Origin: Candidatus Dormiibacterota bacterium
GTDB lineage: Bacteria; Chloroflexota; Dormibacteria; CF-121
Assembly: GCA_035544955.1 (NCBI GenBank)
Contig: DASZZN010000050.1
Location: 1 to 48,728, forward strand
Length of the DNA stretch: 48,728 bases
Reading direction: 5' to 3'
This document shows, one piece after another, positions 7,275 to 16,276 of this stretch. Position 1 is the first letter of the stretch; every line of letters starts with the position of its first letter. The notes under the pieces are model-generated. The model did no database searches. It worked only from the letters and a program-made list of their open reading frames with translations, and was not told the DNA's origin. Both the position numbers and the translations under genes were made by a program.

Positions 7275-9611
7275 TCAGGCGGCCTGCGTGAGTGACGCGC
7301 TCTTCGGTTCGAGGGCCCAGTCGAGGACCTCTCGCACATCCTTGGCCAGGTGGATCGTCATCGCGTCGCGCACACTCCGCGGCAGATCGTCGAGATCCGC
7401 CTCGTTGCGATACGGCAGGATGATCTCGGTCAGCCCGGCACGATGCGCCGCCAGCAGCTTCTGCTTGACGCCGCCGATCGGCAGCACCTTGCCCTGCAGC
7501 GTCACCTCTCCCGTCATGCCGACCGTACTCTTCACCGGCCGCCCGCTCAGCAAGCTGACCAGCGCCGTCACCATCGTGACGCCCGCCGACGGCCCGTCTT
7601 TCGGCACAGCCCCGGCCGGAACGTGGACGTGGATCGCCTTCTCCTCGAAGTCGGGCGCAATACCGAGGTCTTTCGCGTGAGAGCGGACATACGACAGCCC
7701 GATCTGCGCGGACTCCTTCATGACGTCGCCCAGCTGACCGGTGAGGGTCAGCCCCGACTTCCCTTCCATGGCGGCGGCCTCGACGAAGAGAACCTCTCCG
7801 CCAATGCCCGTGACCGCCAGGCCGGTCGCAACGCCGGGAACTGATGTCCGCTCGGCCACTTCCTCGTGGAATTTTGCGCGACCAAGGTACTTGGCGACGT
7901 CGTCGCTCGAGACTTGGATGGGCGCGCTCGCCTTACCCGCTTCGATCTGCGTCGCGACCTTGCGGAGCAACCGCCCCAGCTCGCGTTCGAGATTGCGGAC
8001 GCCGGCCTCACGGGTGTGCGAGGCGATGATGCGCCGAATGGCGTCGTCGCTCACGACCACCTCGTCGGGGGTGAGCCCATTACGATCCAGCTGCCGGCGG
8101 AGCAGGTGGTCGCGCCCGATGGCAAGCTTTTCCTCTTCCGTGTAGCCGTCGAGCCGGATGATCTCCATCCGGTCGAGCAGGGGCCCGGGGATGGTGTCCG
8201 AAACGTTGGCCGTCGGGATAAAGAGGACCTCCGAAAGGTCGAGGTCGACCTCCAGGTAGTGGTCGCGGAACGAGTGGTTCTGCGCCGGGTCGAGCACTTC
8301 CAGCAGCGCCGACGACGGGTCGCCCCGGTAGTCGCTGCCGACCTTGTCGATCTCGTCGAGCATGATCACTGGGTTGCTGGTTCCGGCCTCTTTGAGGGCG
8401 CGCGCGATCCGACCGGGCAGCGCACCAACGTAGGTGCGGCGGTGACCCCGAATCTCCGCCTCGTCGTGAATCCCGCCGAGGGATATGCGCGTGAACTTCC
8501 GGCCGAGGGCGCGGGCGACGGACTCGCCGAGTGAGGTCTTGCCCACCCCTGGCGGTCCGACCAGCGTGATGATGGCACCGGAGCCCCGACCACCGACCAG
8601 CGACAGGCCGCGCGAATCGCGCCGCTTGCGAACGGCGAGAAACTCGATGATTCGGTCTTTGACATCGTCGAGCCCGGTGTGGTCCTGGTCGAGGATCCGC
8701 CGAGCTTCAGTGACGTCGAACAGGTCGACGGTCTTCTTGTTCCAGGGCATGTCGAGCATCCAATCGAGGTAGTTGCGAATCCAACCGGCCTCGGGGTTTT
8801 GCTCGCTGGTCCGCTCCAGGCGTCCGAGCTCACGCTCGACTTCCTTGCGGACGGCCTCGGGCATGCCGGCCTCCTCGATCTTCTTGCGGTACTCGCCCGC
8901 AACGTCGCCGTCAGCCTCGCCAAGCTCCTTCTTGATGGCCTCCATCTGCTGGCGCAGCAGGAACTCGCGTTGCCGCTTGTCCATGCCTTCCTGCACGTCG
9001 TTGCGGATCTTGTCCTTGAGGGAGGCCTCCGCGAGGATCTCCCGGGTCCACTCGATCAGCTTCTGCAGGCGCACCTCGACGTCGAGTGTTTCCAGGATTT
9101 CGACCTTGCGCTCGAGCGACAGGTCCGGAGAATAGCCGGACAGGTCGGCGAGTTGGTTGGGCTTGTCGATGCCGTGCACCATTTGCACCACCTCGGAGGC
9201 GCCGCGCAGCTCCAGCAAGTTCTCGATCAGGGCCTTGTACTCGCGGGCCAGGACGTGCGACGTCTCGGTCAGCGGATTGACATCCTCGGCCGGCTGCGCC
9301 ACCACGCGCAGGGCCGGACCGGTCCCGGCGGCGGCGCTGCCCACCGAAGCCCGATACAGGCCCTGCAGGATCGCCACCTCGATGCCGTTTGGCAGTTTCC
9401 GGGAGTCCTCGAGCTTGGCGACCGTGCCGATCGCGGCGTACCGGCCCCCAACTCGAGGGACGAGCAAAACGAGACCGTCCTTCTGGCGGGCGGCGGCCAC
9501 GGCGGCTTGTGCCTCCTCGCGCTCGAGCGGGATCGTGACCACCATGTTCGGCAGCACCACTCCGTTCGTCAGGGGGAGGAGGGGAATGAAATCAGTTTCT
9601 TGTTCGGGCAT
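7275..9611 (-). CDS. lon: ATP-dependent Lon protease
   Basis: A 778-residue LonA-type protease that degrades misfolded and regulatory proteins in the cytoplasm. The order is an N-terminal substrate-binding LON domain (about 1-200), a coiled-coil linker, an AAA+ module with Walker A GPPGVGKTS near residue 350, and a C-terminal serine-lysine protease domain. The Ser motif is KDGPSAGVTM near 670, with the partner Lys in the downstream GGVKQKLL segment. The length is normal for the family. The ATG at 9611 is preceded by GAGAAGGAGAAG, a good Shine-Dalgarno sequence. The 97-base gap to adk on the same strand probably holds its own promoter; I see no clear heat-shock operator there. Confidence 0.97.
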   Translation of the reverse strand: MPEQETDFIPLLPLTNGVVLPNMVVTIPLEREEAQAAVAAARQKDGLVLLVPRVGGRYAAIGTVAKLEDSRKLPNGIEVAILQGLYRASVGSAAAGTGPALRVVAQPAEDVNPLTETSHVLAREYKALIENLLELRGASEVVQMVHGIDKPNQLADLSGYSPDLSLERKVEILETLDVEVRLQKLIEWTREILAEASLKDKIRNDVQEGMDKRQREFLLRQQMEAIKKELGEADGDVAGEYRKKIEEAGMPEAVRKEVERELGRLERTSEQNPEAGWIRNYLDWMLDMPWNKKTVDLFDVTEARRILDQDHTGLDDVKDRIIEFLAVRKRRDSRGLSLVGGRGSGAIITLVGPPGVGKTSLGESVARALGRKFTRISLGGIHDEAEIRGHRRTYVGALPGRIARALKEAGTSNPVIMLDEIDKVGSDYRGDPSSALLEVLDPAQNHSFRDHYLEVDLDLSEVLFIPTANVSDTIPGPLLDRMEIIRLDGYTEEEKLAIGRDHLLRRQLDRNGLTPDEVVVSDDAIRRIIASHTREAGVRNLERELGRLLRKVATQIEAGKASAPIQVSSDDVAKYLGRAKFHEEVAERTSVPGVATGLAVTGIGGEVLFVEAAAMEGKSGLTLTGQLGDVMKESAQIGLSYVRSHAKDLGIAPDFEEKAIHVHVPAGAVPKDGPSAGVTMVTALVSLLSGRPVKSTVGMTGEVTLQGKVLPIGGVKQKLLAAHRAGLTEIILPYRNEADLDDLPRSVRDAMTIHLAKDVREVLDWALEPKSASLTQAA

Positions 9612-9708
9612 TGCTTGCTTCTCCTTCTCGTCTCGTCAGAGACAACCGGCGAGACCTTAGGTTTATGCCCAAATCAGGGCCGGCCAAACGACCCGGGCTG
9701 CCGGCGGC

Positions 9709-10311
9709 TCAGCTCGCGGTGGGCCGGGTATTCGGTCGATCACCGGCCGCGACCAGCGGGCGGATGACGTCGTCGATCGCGGCGGCGACCAGCTCGGGAG
9801 GCCGCGACCCATCGATGAGCCTGAGCTTGCCTTCGTCGCGGTAGTAGCCGATCAAGGGCGCCGTCTGGTCGAGGAAGACGTCGATCCGGTGGTCCGCGAT
9901 ATCGGGGCGGTCGTCCTGGCGGTGGCGCTGGCCCAGCCGGTCCAGCAGCGCCTGGCGGTCAACCTGCAGATAGAGGACCGCATCGAGCGGACGCTGCAGC
10001 CCGGCCAGCATCGCGTCCAGGGCTTGCGCTTGCGGCACGGTCCTTGGAAACCCGTCGAGGATGAAGCCGGCCTCGGTATCGGGCTCGGACAGCCGGTGCC
10101 GGATGATGTCGACGACTAGCTGATCCGGCACCAGCTCGCCGCGGTCGAGGTAGGAACGGACTCGCTGACCCTGCGGCGTCCCGGCCTCGACCTGGGCGCG
10201 CAGGATGTCGCCGGTGGCGATCGCCGGAATCCGGTATTGCTCCGTCAGCCGGACGGCCTGCGTCCCCTTGCCCGATCCGGGCGGTCCGAGCAAGACGAGG
10301 TCCAGCGCCAT
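9709..10311 (-). CDS. adk: Adenylate kinase, short-LID type
   Basis: A 200-residue nucleoside monophosphate kinase interconverting ATP + AMP and 2 ADP. The P-loop is LGPPGSGKGTQ at residues 8-18, followed by the AMP-binding segment ATGDILRAQV and the GFPRT motif. The LID is short and lacks the zinc-binding cysteines of long adenylate kinases, as in many actinobacterial enzymes. The start is ATG 10311, only 2 bases after the stop of the upstream transglycosylase gene, so the two are probably co-transcribed. An open frame runs further upstream but lies inside the transglycosylase gene. Confidence 0.93.
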   Translation of the reverse strand: MALDLVLLGPPGSGKGTQAVRLTEQYRIPAIATGDILRAQVEAGTPQGQRVRSYLDRGELVPDQLVVDIIRHRLSEPDTEAGFILDGFPRTVPQAQALDAMLAGLQRPLDAVLYLQVDRQALLDRLGQRHRQDDRPDIADHRIDVFLDQTAPLIGYYRDEGKLRLIDGSRPPELVAAAIDDVIRPLVAAGDRPNTRPTAS

Positions 10312-10313
10312 GG

Positions 10314-11048
10314 CTATTTGCACGGAAAGCCGATGGACTCGGCATAGGCGGCGGCGGCTTGTTCCTGGCTGATATAGCCATCGTGCGCCATTTGGGCCAG
10401 GACGTTGAACTGCCGAGCTCGGGCTGAGCACGGATTGCGGTACAGGTCGTAGTAGGAGGGTGACTGGGGGAGGCCGGCCAGCATCGATGCCTGGGCCAGG
10501 TCGAGTTGGGCCGGAGGCATGTGGAAGTAGATCTGGGAGGCCATGCCGATTCCGTAAGCGCCGTGCCCGTAGTAGACCGCGTTGAAGTAGTTCTCGAGAA
10601 TCGTGTGCTTGTCGAAGCGCGACTCCACCTTCAAGGCGAGCAGGAGATTCTCCGGCTTACGCCAGCCGTCATCATCGTTGTTCATGTAGAGGACTTTCAT
10701 CAGCTGCTGGCTCAGGGTGCTGCCCCCCTGCAGAGCCCGGTGATGGTAGAGGTCGGTCAGGACGGCGCGGATCAGGCCCTGGGTATCGATGCCGCTGTGC
10801 TGGTAAAAGCGCTCGTCCTCGATGGCGATCAGCGCCTCGCTCAATTGATCCGGAATGTCGTTGAGCCGGACTCGCGTTCCACCGTGTTGCTGGAGGATGG
10901 CATCTACCCGCTTGGGCATGTCGTTCACCGATGGGGTGACCAGCAGCCCGATGCCGGTGGCAATTCCCAGCAGTGCCGGCACTCCCAGAGCCACCGCGAC
11001 GATCAGGGCAACCACCCGCTGCCGTCGCGTTCCCTGGGGCCCCCGCAT
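10314..11048 (-). CDS. Monofunctional peptidoglycan transglycosylase (GT51)
   Basis: A 244-residue membrane-anchored glycosyltransferase family 51 protein that polymerises lipid II into glycan strands. One N-terminal transmembrane helix (about residues 11-37) is followed by the GT51 domain with motif 1 EDERFYQHSGID (catalytic Glu) and motif 2 GGSTLSQQLMK. There is no transpeptidase domain, so it is MtgA-like rather than a class A PBP. Since the gene ends cleanly just before adk, it does not look like a truncation. On the minus strand TAGAAT (11063-11058) stands 9 bases upstream of the ATG, consistent with a very short leader. The gene diverges from pdxS. Confidence 0.9.
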   Translation of the reverse strand: MRGPQGTRRQRVVALIVAVALGVPALLGIATGIGLLVTPSVNDMPKRVDAILQQHGGTRVRLNDIPDQLSEALIAIEDERFYQHSGIDTQGLIRAVLTDLYHHRALQGGSTLSQQLMKVLYMNNDDDGWRKPENLLLALKVESRFDKHTILENYFNAVYYGHGAYGIGMASQIYFHMPPAQLDLAQASMLAGLPQSPSYYDLYRNPCSARARQFNVLAQMAHDGYISQEQAAAAYAESIGFPCK

Positions 11049-11057
11049 TGCCGGACG

Positions 11058-11157
11058 ATTCTAGTGTCGCGCTCCGCTATTTGCCGGGCTGCCGCGACCC
11101 ACTCGTCACGCGGTGTCCACGAGTTGGGCCTGAATTGCCTCGGGCCAGCGGTAAAAT
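11058..11157. promoter_or_regulatory. Divergent -10 boxes between mtgA-like gene and pdxS
   Basis: In the 115-base divergent spacer, TAGAAT on the minus strand (11063-11058) lies 9 bases before the transglycosylase ATG. TAAAAT on the plus strand (11152-11157) lies 6 bases before the pdxS GTG. Neither has a convincing -35 hexamer: TTGCCT at 11135 is only 11 bases from the plus-strand box. Both spacings predict transcripts beginning at or within a few bases of the start codon. Confidence 0.5.
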
Positions 11158-11163
11158 GAGGGT

Positions 11164-12072
11164 GTGGCGGAGGGACCCAGCGGGGTGAGCGAGCGGAAGG
11201 GGACCTGGAAGGTCAAGGCCGGGCTGGCCGAGATGCTCAAGGGTGGCGTGATCATGGACGTCGTTACCGCCGAGCAGGCCAAGATTGCCGAGGACGCCGG
11301 CGCGGTCGCGGTGATGGCCCTGGAACGGGTGCCCGCCGATATCCGTCGTGAGGGCGGCGTCGCCCGGATGAGCGATCCAGCGTTGATCACCGCCATCATC
11401 GAGGCGGTCACGATCCCAGTGATGGCGAAGTGCCGGATCGGACATTTCGTCGAGGCCCAGATCCTGGAGTCGCTCGGAGTCGACTACATCGACGAGAGCG
11501 AGGTCCTCACGCCGGCCGATGAGGAACACCACATCAACAAGCATCCCTTCAAGGTGCCCTTCGTCTGCGGCTGCCGGGACCTCGGTGAGGCACTGCGACG
11601 AATTGCCGAAGGCGCGGCGATGATCCGCACCAAGGGGGAGGCCGGCACAGGCAATGTCGTCGAGGCGGTGCGGCACATGCGCGCGGTCACCAGCGCCATC
11701 CGCAAGCTTCACGCTGCCGGCCCCGAGGAACTGGTCATGGAGGCCAAGCGCATCGGTGCACCCTCCGACCTGCTGGAAGAAACAGCTCGGCTTGGCCGCC
11801 TTCCGGTCGTGAATTTTGCCGCGGGCGGCATTGCGACGCCGGCCGACGCGGCGCTGATGATGCAGCTGGGTTGTGACGGCATCTTCGTCGGCTCGGGCAT
11901 CTTCAAAGCGGAGAACCCATCCGCGCGCGCCAAGGCCATCGTGGCGGCGACCACGTATTTCGACCGGCCGGACATCCTGGCCGACGCTTCCAAGAGCCTC
12001 GGCAAAGCGATGCGGGGGCTGGAGATTGGGGCGATTCCCCAGGAGGAGCTGCTCGCCGGCAGAGGCTGGTGA
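11164..12072 (+). CDS. pdxS: Pyridoxal 5'-phosphate synthase, synthase subunit
   Basis: A 302-residue PdxS (Pdx1/SNZ) protein. With ammonia from PdxT it condenses ribose 5-phosphate and glyceraldehyde 3-phosphate into pyridoxal 5'-phosphate in the cytosol. Signature segments include KGGVIMDVV near the N-terminus, [13 protein letters not shown], the conserved [12 protein letters not shown] and the phosphate-binding [16 protein letters not shown] 11164 is chosen because TAAAAT lies 6 bases before it, although the family core begins only about 15 residues in. The stop overlaps pdxT as GTGA. Confidence 0.97.
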   Translation: MAEGPSGVSERKGTWKVKAGLAEMLKGGVIMDVVTAEQAKIAEDAGAVAVMALERVPADIRREGGVARMSDPALITAIIEAVTIPVMAKCRIGHFVEAQILESLGVDYIDESEVLTPADEEHHINKHPFKVPFVCGCRDLGEALRRIAEGAAMIRTKGEAGTGNVVEAVRHMRAVTSAIRKLHAAGPEELVMEAKRIGAPSDLLEETARLGRLPVVNFAAGGIATPADAALMMQLGCDGIFVGSGIFKAENPSARAKAIVAATTYFDRPDILADASKSLGKAMRGLEIGAIPQEELLAGRGW

Positions 12073-12659
12073 GCAGCACACGCCGCCGGGTCGGCGTCCT
12101 TGCGCTGCAGGGCGATTTTCGGGAACATCTGGCGGCGCTGCGCGCTTGCGAGGTGGAGGGCGTTCCCATCCGTCTCGCGAGTGAGCTGGAGGCGGTCGAC
12201 GCTCTGATCCTGCCCGGGGGTGAGAGCACGACGATGGCGCACCTGATGGATCCCGCGCTGAAGCAATCGATCCAGCAGCGCAGCGCGGCCGGCATGCCGG
12301 TGATGGGAACCTGCGCCGGCATGATCCTGATGGCACGCGAGATCGAGGACGGCCGGTCGGACCAGGAGCCGCTGAAGTTGATGGACATCGGCGTTCGGCG
12401 CAACGCCTACGGCCGGCAGATCGACAGCTTCGAAGCGGAGGTCGAGTCCGCGGCCATCGGCGGAGCCGCCCCAGCGGTCTTCATCCGCGCCCCGCAGCTC
12501 ACCGAGCGGGCGCCGGAGGTCGAGGAACTCGCGCGCCATGGGAATCAGACGGTCGCGGTCAGGCAAGGCAACCGGCTGGCGCTCGCCTTCCACCCGGAGC
12601 TGACGTCCGATCGCCGCTGGCATCAGTACTTCCTGTCGCTCGACGGCAAAACGAAATGA
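12069..12659 (+). CDS. pdxT: Pyridoxal 5'-phosphate synthase, glutaminase subunit
   Basis: A 196-residue PdxT (Pdx2/SNO) glutamine amidotransferase that hydrolyses glutamine and channels ammonia to PdxS. Visible are the N-terminal [12 protein letters not shown], the LPGGESTTM oxyanion region, the nucleophile motif GTCAGMI and the C-terminal FHPEL triad residues. Translation begins at GTG 12069 in a 4-base overlap with pdxS and ends in an ATGA overlap with the next gene, so all are co-translated. Confidence 0.97.
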   Translation: MSSTRRRVGVLALQGDFREHLAALRACEVEGVPIRLASELEAVDALILPGGESTTMAHLMDPALKQSIQQRSAAGMPVMGTCAGMILMAREIEDGRSDQEPLKLMDIGVRRNAYGRQIDSFEAEVESAAIGGAAPAVFIRAPQLTERAPEVEELARHGNQTVAVRQGNRLALAFHPELTSDRRWHQYFLSLDGKTK

Positions 12660-13663
12660 CGCTCAAGGTGCGCCCGGCACAGTTGAAGGACCTCGCCGCC
12701 ATCGAGGCGCTCTACCGGCAGCAGGTGCGGGAGGCGGAGCGCACCCCGCTCAAGCGCCAGTTCGCCTCGTCACGGCTCTGGTTCCTCTTGAACAGCACCT
12801 TTTCCTCGATCCTGCCGATCACATCGACCGCCGACTACGTCTACGTGATGGAAGATTCTCGCCGGCGCGCCATCCAGGGGTTCGTCCAGGCCGAGACTGC
12901 CGCCCTGGGCCCGAATGCCTGGCAGATCCTGAACCTCTGCCTCAGCCCCGACCTCGACCGATTCAATGATGGGACGGCGCTACTCGATCATCTCTTCAAC
13001 GAGGGCTTGAATCGTGGCGTGACGAAGTTCGTGGTGCGCGTGCCGGTGGATGACCCCGTAGCGGATCTGTTCCGAGCCCGCGGTTTCAGTGCCTATGCCA
13101 CCGAGCATGCCCTTCTCAGCGAGGCGGTCGCGCCCCGGCCCGCACCCGCGCTGGCGGGCTGGCGGCCGATGCGTCGCGGCGATGAGCTCGGCCTCTACCT
13201 TCTTTATTGCGCCACCACGCCCAAATCGGTCGCGGCGGTGGAGGCCGCCAACTTCGCTGAATGGCGCGGCAGCTTCGCGGTCGGACTTCGAGGTGCCCGA
13301 ATGCCGCGCCGCGCCGGCCAGCCGCGCTTCGTCGTCGAGCGGGTCCAGGTGGTCGGCTGGATGAGCCTCGTGCCCGGCGGGGGTGGACGCCCCCACACGC
13401 TTGGCCTGATGGCGGCGGGCCAACCGGTGGAGCTATGGCCCGCCCTGCTTCAGCGGTCGCTCGCCTACGTCGCTCAGCATCATTCGGGTGCGGTCTGGTG
13501 CAGTCTGCGGCATTATGACGAGGCAGGCATCCGACTGCTGCGCGGCGAGGGCTTCGAGGTGATCGCCTCCCAAACGCTGATGGTGCGGGAGCTGCCGTTG
13601 AAGGTCCCCGCCCGAATGCGGGTAAGAATCAAATCGAAGCGACTGGTACCCCAATATGGCTGA
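12656..13663 (+). CDS. GNAT-like protein coupled to pdxST
   Basis: A 335-residue protein whose N-terminal third looks like a GNAT domain (LKVRPAQLKDLAAIEALYRQ, then a beta-rich core). The second half may be a divergent second acyltransferase-like domain ending in a basic tail (RMRVRIKSKRL). The classic acetyl-CoA loop is not obvious, so activity is uncertain. It starts at ATG 12656 in an ATGA overlap with pdxT, and its 3' end overlaps the start of the next gene by 8 bases. Such packing suggests translational coupling, but a link to vitamin B6 is only positional. Confidence 0.65.
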   Translation: MTLKVRPAQLKDLAAIEALYRQQVREAERTPLKRQFASSRLWFLLNSTFSSILPITSTADYVYVMEDSRRRAIQGFVQAETAALGPNAWQILNLCLSPDLDRFNDGTALLDHLFNEGLNRGVTKFVVRVPVDDPVADLFRARGFSAYATEHALLSEAVAPRPAPALAGWRPMRRGDELGLYLLYCATTPKSVAAVEAANFAEWRGSFAVGLRGARMPRRAGQPRFVVERVQVVGWMSLVPGGGGRPHTLGLMAAGQPVELWPALLQRSLAYVAQHHSGAVWCSLRHYDEAGIRLLRGEGFEVIASQTLMVRELPLKVPARMRVRIKSKRLVPQYG

Positions 13664-15224
13664 AGCAATGCACGAACTCAGGCGATCCAACAACGGTCTG
13701 ACCAATGCCGATCCGGCGGAGCTCGACCTGCTCTTCCAGGCGCTGCCGCCACACCTGAATCGGGCGGTCAAGCGTCTCGATCACCAGGGCCTGCTGCTGG
13801 AGGTCGTGCTCGACCTCGGACGCGAGCCCGAAGCCCGCTTTCCGGACCACGAGGTCATCCTCGACGACACGCCGGTCACCTCGGAAGATCTCGAGTTCGT
13901 GGCCACTCGAGTCGGCTCCTTCGGTGACGACAACCGGGCCGGCATCGAGCGAACGCTCCACCGTATCTCCGCGATCCGCAATCGCAGCGGCCAGATCATT
14001 GGCCTGACCTGCCGTGTGGGCCGGGCTATCACCGGGACGATCGACATCATCAAAGACATGGTCATCGGCGGGAAGAGCATTCTCTTGCTCGGCCGCCCGG
14101 GCATCGGCAAGACGACCATGCTCCGTGAGTGCGCCCGCGTGCTTGCCGACGAGATGAAGAAGCGGGTGGTCATCGTCGACACCTCCAACGAGATCGGTGG
14201 CGACGGCGACATTCCTCACCCGGGGATCGGCCGCTCGCGGCGGATGCAGGTCCGCACGCCCGCCCTGCAACATGCGGTCATGATCGAAGCCGTCGAGAAC
14301 CACATGCCGCAGGTCATCGTGATCGACGAGATCGGCACGGAGCTGGAAGCGGTGGCGGCGCGCACCATCGCCGAGCGCGGGGTGCAGCTGGTCGCGACCG
14401 CGCACGGGAATTCGCTGGAGAACCTGCTCGTCAACCCAACCCTCAACGACCTGCTGGGCGGCATCCAGACGGTCACCCTCTCGGACGAAGAGGCGCGACG
14501 GCGCGGGACGCAGAAGTCGGTCCTCGAACGCAAGTCACCCCCCACCTTCGACGTCCTGGTCGAGATCCATGACCGCGATCGTCTGGCCATCCACCAGCCA
14601 CTGGCGGAGGTGGTCGATGCGGCGCTGCGCGGCACGCTCAAGCCGCCGCAGATGCGGATCCGCGGCGCGGATGGCGCCATCGTCGCAAGGATCGCTGAAG
14701 CGGCGCCAATGCGAACCGCGGCCGTGCGCGAGCCACTCGAAGCGCCGCGGTCACGCAGTCTCCACGAGACGGTGTCGGTCTTTCCGTATGGCGTCAGCCG
14801 CAACTACCTGGAGCAGGCGATCAATGAGCTCAAGGTCCCGATCCGCGTCCAGAATCACATCGAGGAGGCGGACCTGATCGTCACGCTCAAGAATTACTAT
14901 CGGCGCAAGGACTCGCCGCTCAAGGAGGCGGAAGCCGACGGCATCCCGATCCAGGTGCTGAAGAGCAACACCATCACCCAGATCAAGAATGCGCTCAGCC
15001 GGGTCTACCAGCTGGACACGCCCGACCCGACGGAGTCGGCGCTGCAGGAGACCCTGGAGGGGATCAGCCGGGCAAAGGCGACCAATTCGATGGTCGAGCT
15101 CTCGCCGCAAAACGCTTACGTCCGCCGCTTGCAGCACCAGCTGGTGGAGCGTCACGAGCTGACGGCGCGCAGCACCGGGAAGGAGCCGAACCGGCGCTTG
15201 CGCATCTACACCACCGCAGACTAG
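13656..15224 (+). CDS. Ycf45/SpoIIIAA-like AAA ATPase with C-terminal R3H-like region
   Basis: A 522-residue P-loop ATPase. Its centre matches the Ycf45/SpoIIIAA-like family of chloroplasts, cyanobacteria and Gram-positives: Walker A GRPGIGKTTMLRE (about 147-159), Walker B QVIVIDEIGTELEA, then VATAHGNSLENLL. The C-terminus (about 440-522) has the spacing expected of an R3H single-stranded nucleic-acid-binding domain, ending in a basic NRRLRIYTTAD. No membrane segment is seen. It probably acts on nucleic acid in the cytoplasm; the cellular role of the family is not settled. The ATG at 13656 lies inside the end of the previous gene. Confidence 0.82.
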   Translation: MAEAMHELRRSNNGLTNADPAELDLLFQALPPHLNRAVKRLDHQGLLLEVVLDLGREPEARFPDHEVILDDTPVTSEDLEFVATRVGSFGDDNRAGIERTLHRISAIRNRSGQIIGLTCRVGRAITGTIDIIKDMVIGGKSILLLGRPGIGKTTMLRECARVLADEMKKRVVIVDTSNEIGGDGDIPHPGIGRSRRMQVRTPALQHAVMIEAVENHMPQVIVIDEIGTELEAVAARTIAERGVQLVATAHGNSLENLLVNPTLNDLLGGIQTVTLSDEEARRRGTQKSVLERKSPPTFDVLVEIHDRDRLAIHQPLAEVVDAALRGTLKPPQMRIRGADGAIVARIAEAAPMRTAAVREPLEAPRSRSLHETVSVFPYGVSRNYLEQAINELKVPIRVQNHIEEADLIVTLKNYYRRKDSPLKEAEADGIPIQVLKSNTITQIKNALSRVYQLDTPDPTESALQETLEGISRAKATNSMVELSPQNAYVRRLQHQLVERHELTARSTGKEPNRRLRIYTTAD

Positions 15225-15232
15225 TCAGGGTC

Positions 15233-15255
15233 GCGGGATTTCCCGCGTGTATAGT
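15233..15255 (+). promoter_or_regulatory. Hairpin and -10 box ahead of tmk
   Basis: CGCGGGA and TCCCGCG (15233-15247) form a perfect 7-base inverted repeat starting 9 bases after the upstream stop codon. TATAGT (15250-15255) follows directly and ends 10 bases before the tmk GTG. The hairpin could end the pdxST transcript, and the box would start the tmk transcript with a very short leader. Confidence 0.45.
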
Positions 15256-15265
15256 TCAGCGCGAG

Positions 15266-15937
15266 GTGGAAACCGCGGGGAAGCCAGGCGGGTTCTTCAT
15301 CAGCTTCGAGGGGCCGGAGGGCGGCGGGAAGTCGACCCAGATCCATCGCCTGGCCGCGGCGCTGGCGGAGCAGGGCTATCCGGTGTGGACGACCCGCGAA
15401 CCGGGCGGCACCAGGGTGGGGGAGATGATCCGTCCCATCTTGCTGGGCCAGCAACAGACGCGGATGACCCCCTGGTCGGAGGCGTTGCTGTTCACCGCCG
15501 CGCGAGCCCAGCATGTCGAGGAAGTGATCCGTCCGCGTCTGACGCGAGGCGAGCTGGTGCTCTGCGATCGCTACACCGATTCGACGCTCGCCTACCAGGG
15601 TTACGGGCGCGGGCTCGACCTGGACACGCTGCGACGGTTGCAGTCAGAGGCGACCGGTGGTCTTCAACCGGACCTGACGATGTTGCTCAACCTGCCGGTG
15701 GAGACTGGGCTCTCCAGGATTCCTCGCCCGGCGCAGGATCGGCTGGATCGGGAGACGGCGGAATTTCACGAGCGCGTCCGTGCCGGATACCAGGAGATGG
15801 CGGCGGCTGACCCGCTTCGCTGGCGGGAGGTGGACGCTGCGGCCGACGCAGACCAGGTCGCCGCGCGCATCTTCGCGCTGGTCAGCGAGGCGCTGGCGCA
15901 GGCCGGCATCCGCCCGGCGCAGCGGCGATCAGCATGA
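15266..15937 (+). CDS. tmk: Thymidylate kinase
   Basis: A 223-residue dTMP kinase making dTDP for DNA synthesis. The P-loop EGPEGGGKST occupies residues 15-24, followed by TREPGGT, and DRYTDSTLAYQG carries the conserved DR(Y/F) motif. The LID is short and begins after RIPRPAQDRLDRE, with Asp/Arg residues as in the family. The start is GTG 15266, near-leaderless given TATAGT 10 bases upstream. The stop overlaps the next gene as ATGA, the classic tmk-c-di-AMP receptor arrangement. Confidence 0.94.
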   Translation: METAGKPGGFFISFEGPEGGGKSTQIHRLAAALAEQGYPVWTTREPGGTRVGEMIRPILLGQQQTRMTPWSEALLFTAARAQHVEEVIRPRLTRGELVLCDRYTDSTLAYQGYGRGLDLDTLRRLQSEATGGLQPDLTMLLNLPVETGLSRIPRPAQDRLDRETAEFHERVRAGYQEMAAADPLRWREVDAAADADQVAARIFALVSEALAQAGIRPAQRRSA

Positions 15938-16263
15938 AGCTCCTGATCGCCGTGGTGCACAGCGAGGACGCGTCGGCGACCATGGATGCCCTCAATGACC
16001 GAGGAATTTCGGTGACCCGTTTCGCCAGCTCCGGCGGATTCCTGCAGCACAAGAACGTGACGCTGATGACGGGCATCGACGACGATCGGATCGAAGAGGT
16101 GCTCGGCCTCATCAAGGAGAACTGCCGTACCCGCAGCGAGTTCATGAACCCCATGCCACCCCTGGTCGAGCCCGGTGACTTCTTCGTCCCCTATCCGGTC
16201 GAGGTGCAGGTCGGCGGCGCGACCGTCTTCATCATGAACGTCGACCGCTTCGAAAAGCTGTAG
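15934..16263 (+). CDS. darA: Cyclic-di-AMP receptor, PII-like
   Basis: A 109-residue protein of the DarA/PstA family, small trimeric PII-like proteins that bind cyclic di-AMP. The conserved opening KLLIAVVHSEDA, the FASSGGFLQHKNVTLMTG stretch contributing to the ligand pocket, and the C-terminal GGATVFIMNV are present at full family length. It overlaps tmk by ATGA, the gene order also seen in Firmicutes. The presence of this receptor implies c-di-AMP signalling, although no diadenylate cyclase lies in the window. Confidence 0.93.
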   Translation: MKLLIAVVHSEDASATMDALNDRGISVTRFASSGGFLQHKNVTLMTGIDDDRIEEVLGLIKENCRTRSEFMNPMPPLVEPGDFFVPYPVEVQVGGATVFIMNVDRFEKL

Positions 16264-16276
16264 CGCCTGAGGAGCC

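Noticed and set aside
8679-9767. A long open frame on the plus strand opposite lon
   Set aside because: It is the mirror frame of a GC-rich gene: no motif, and every position is explained by lon on the other strand.
11135-11140. TTGCCT as -35 of pdxS
   Set aside because: It is 11 bases from the TAAAAT box, too close for a sigma-70 promoter.
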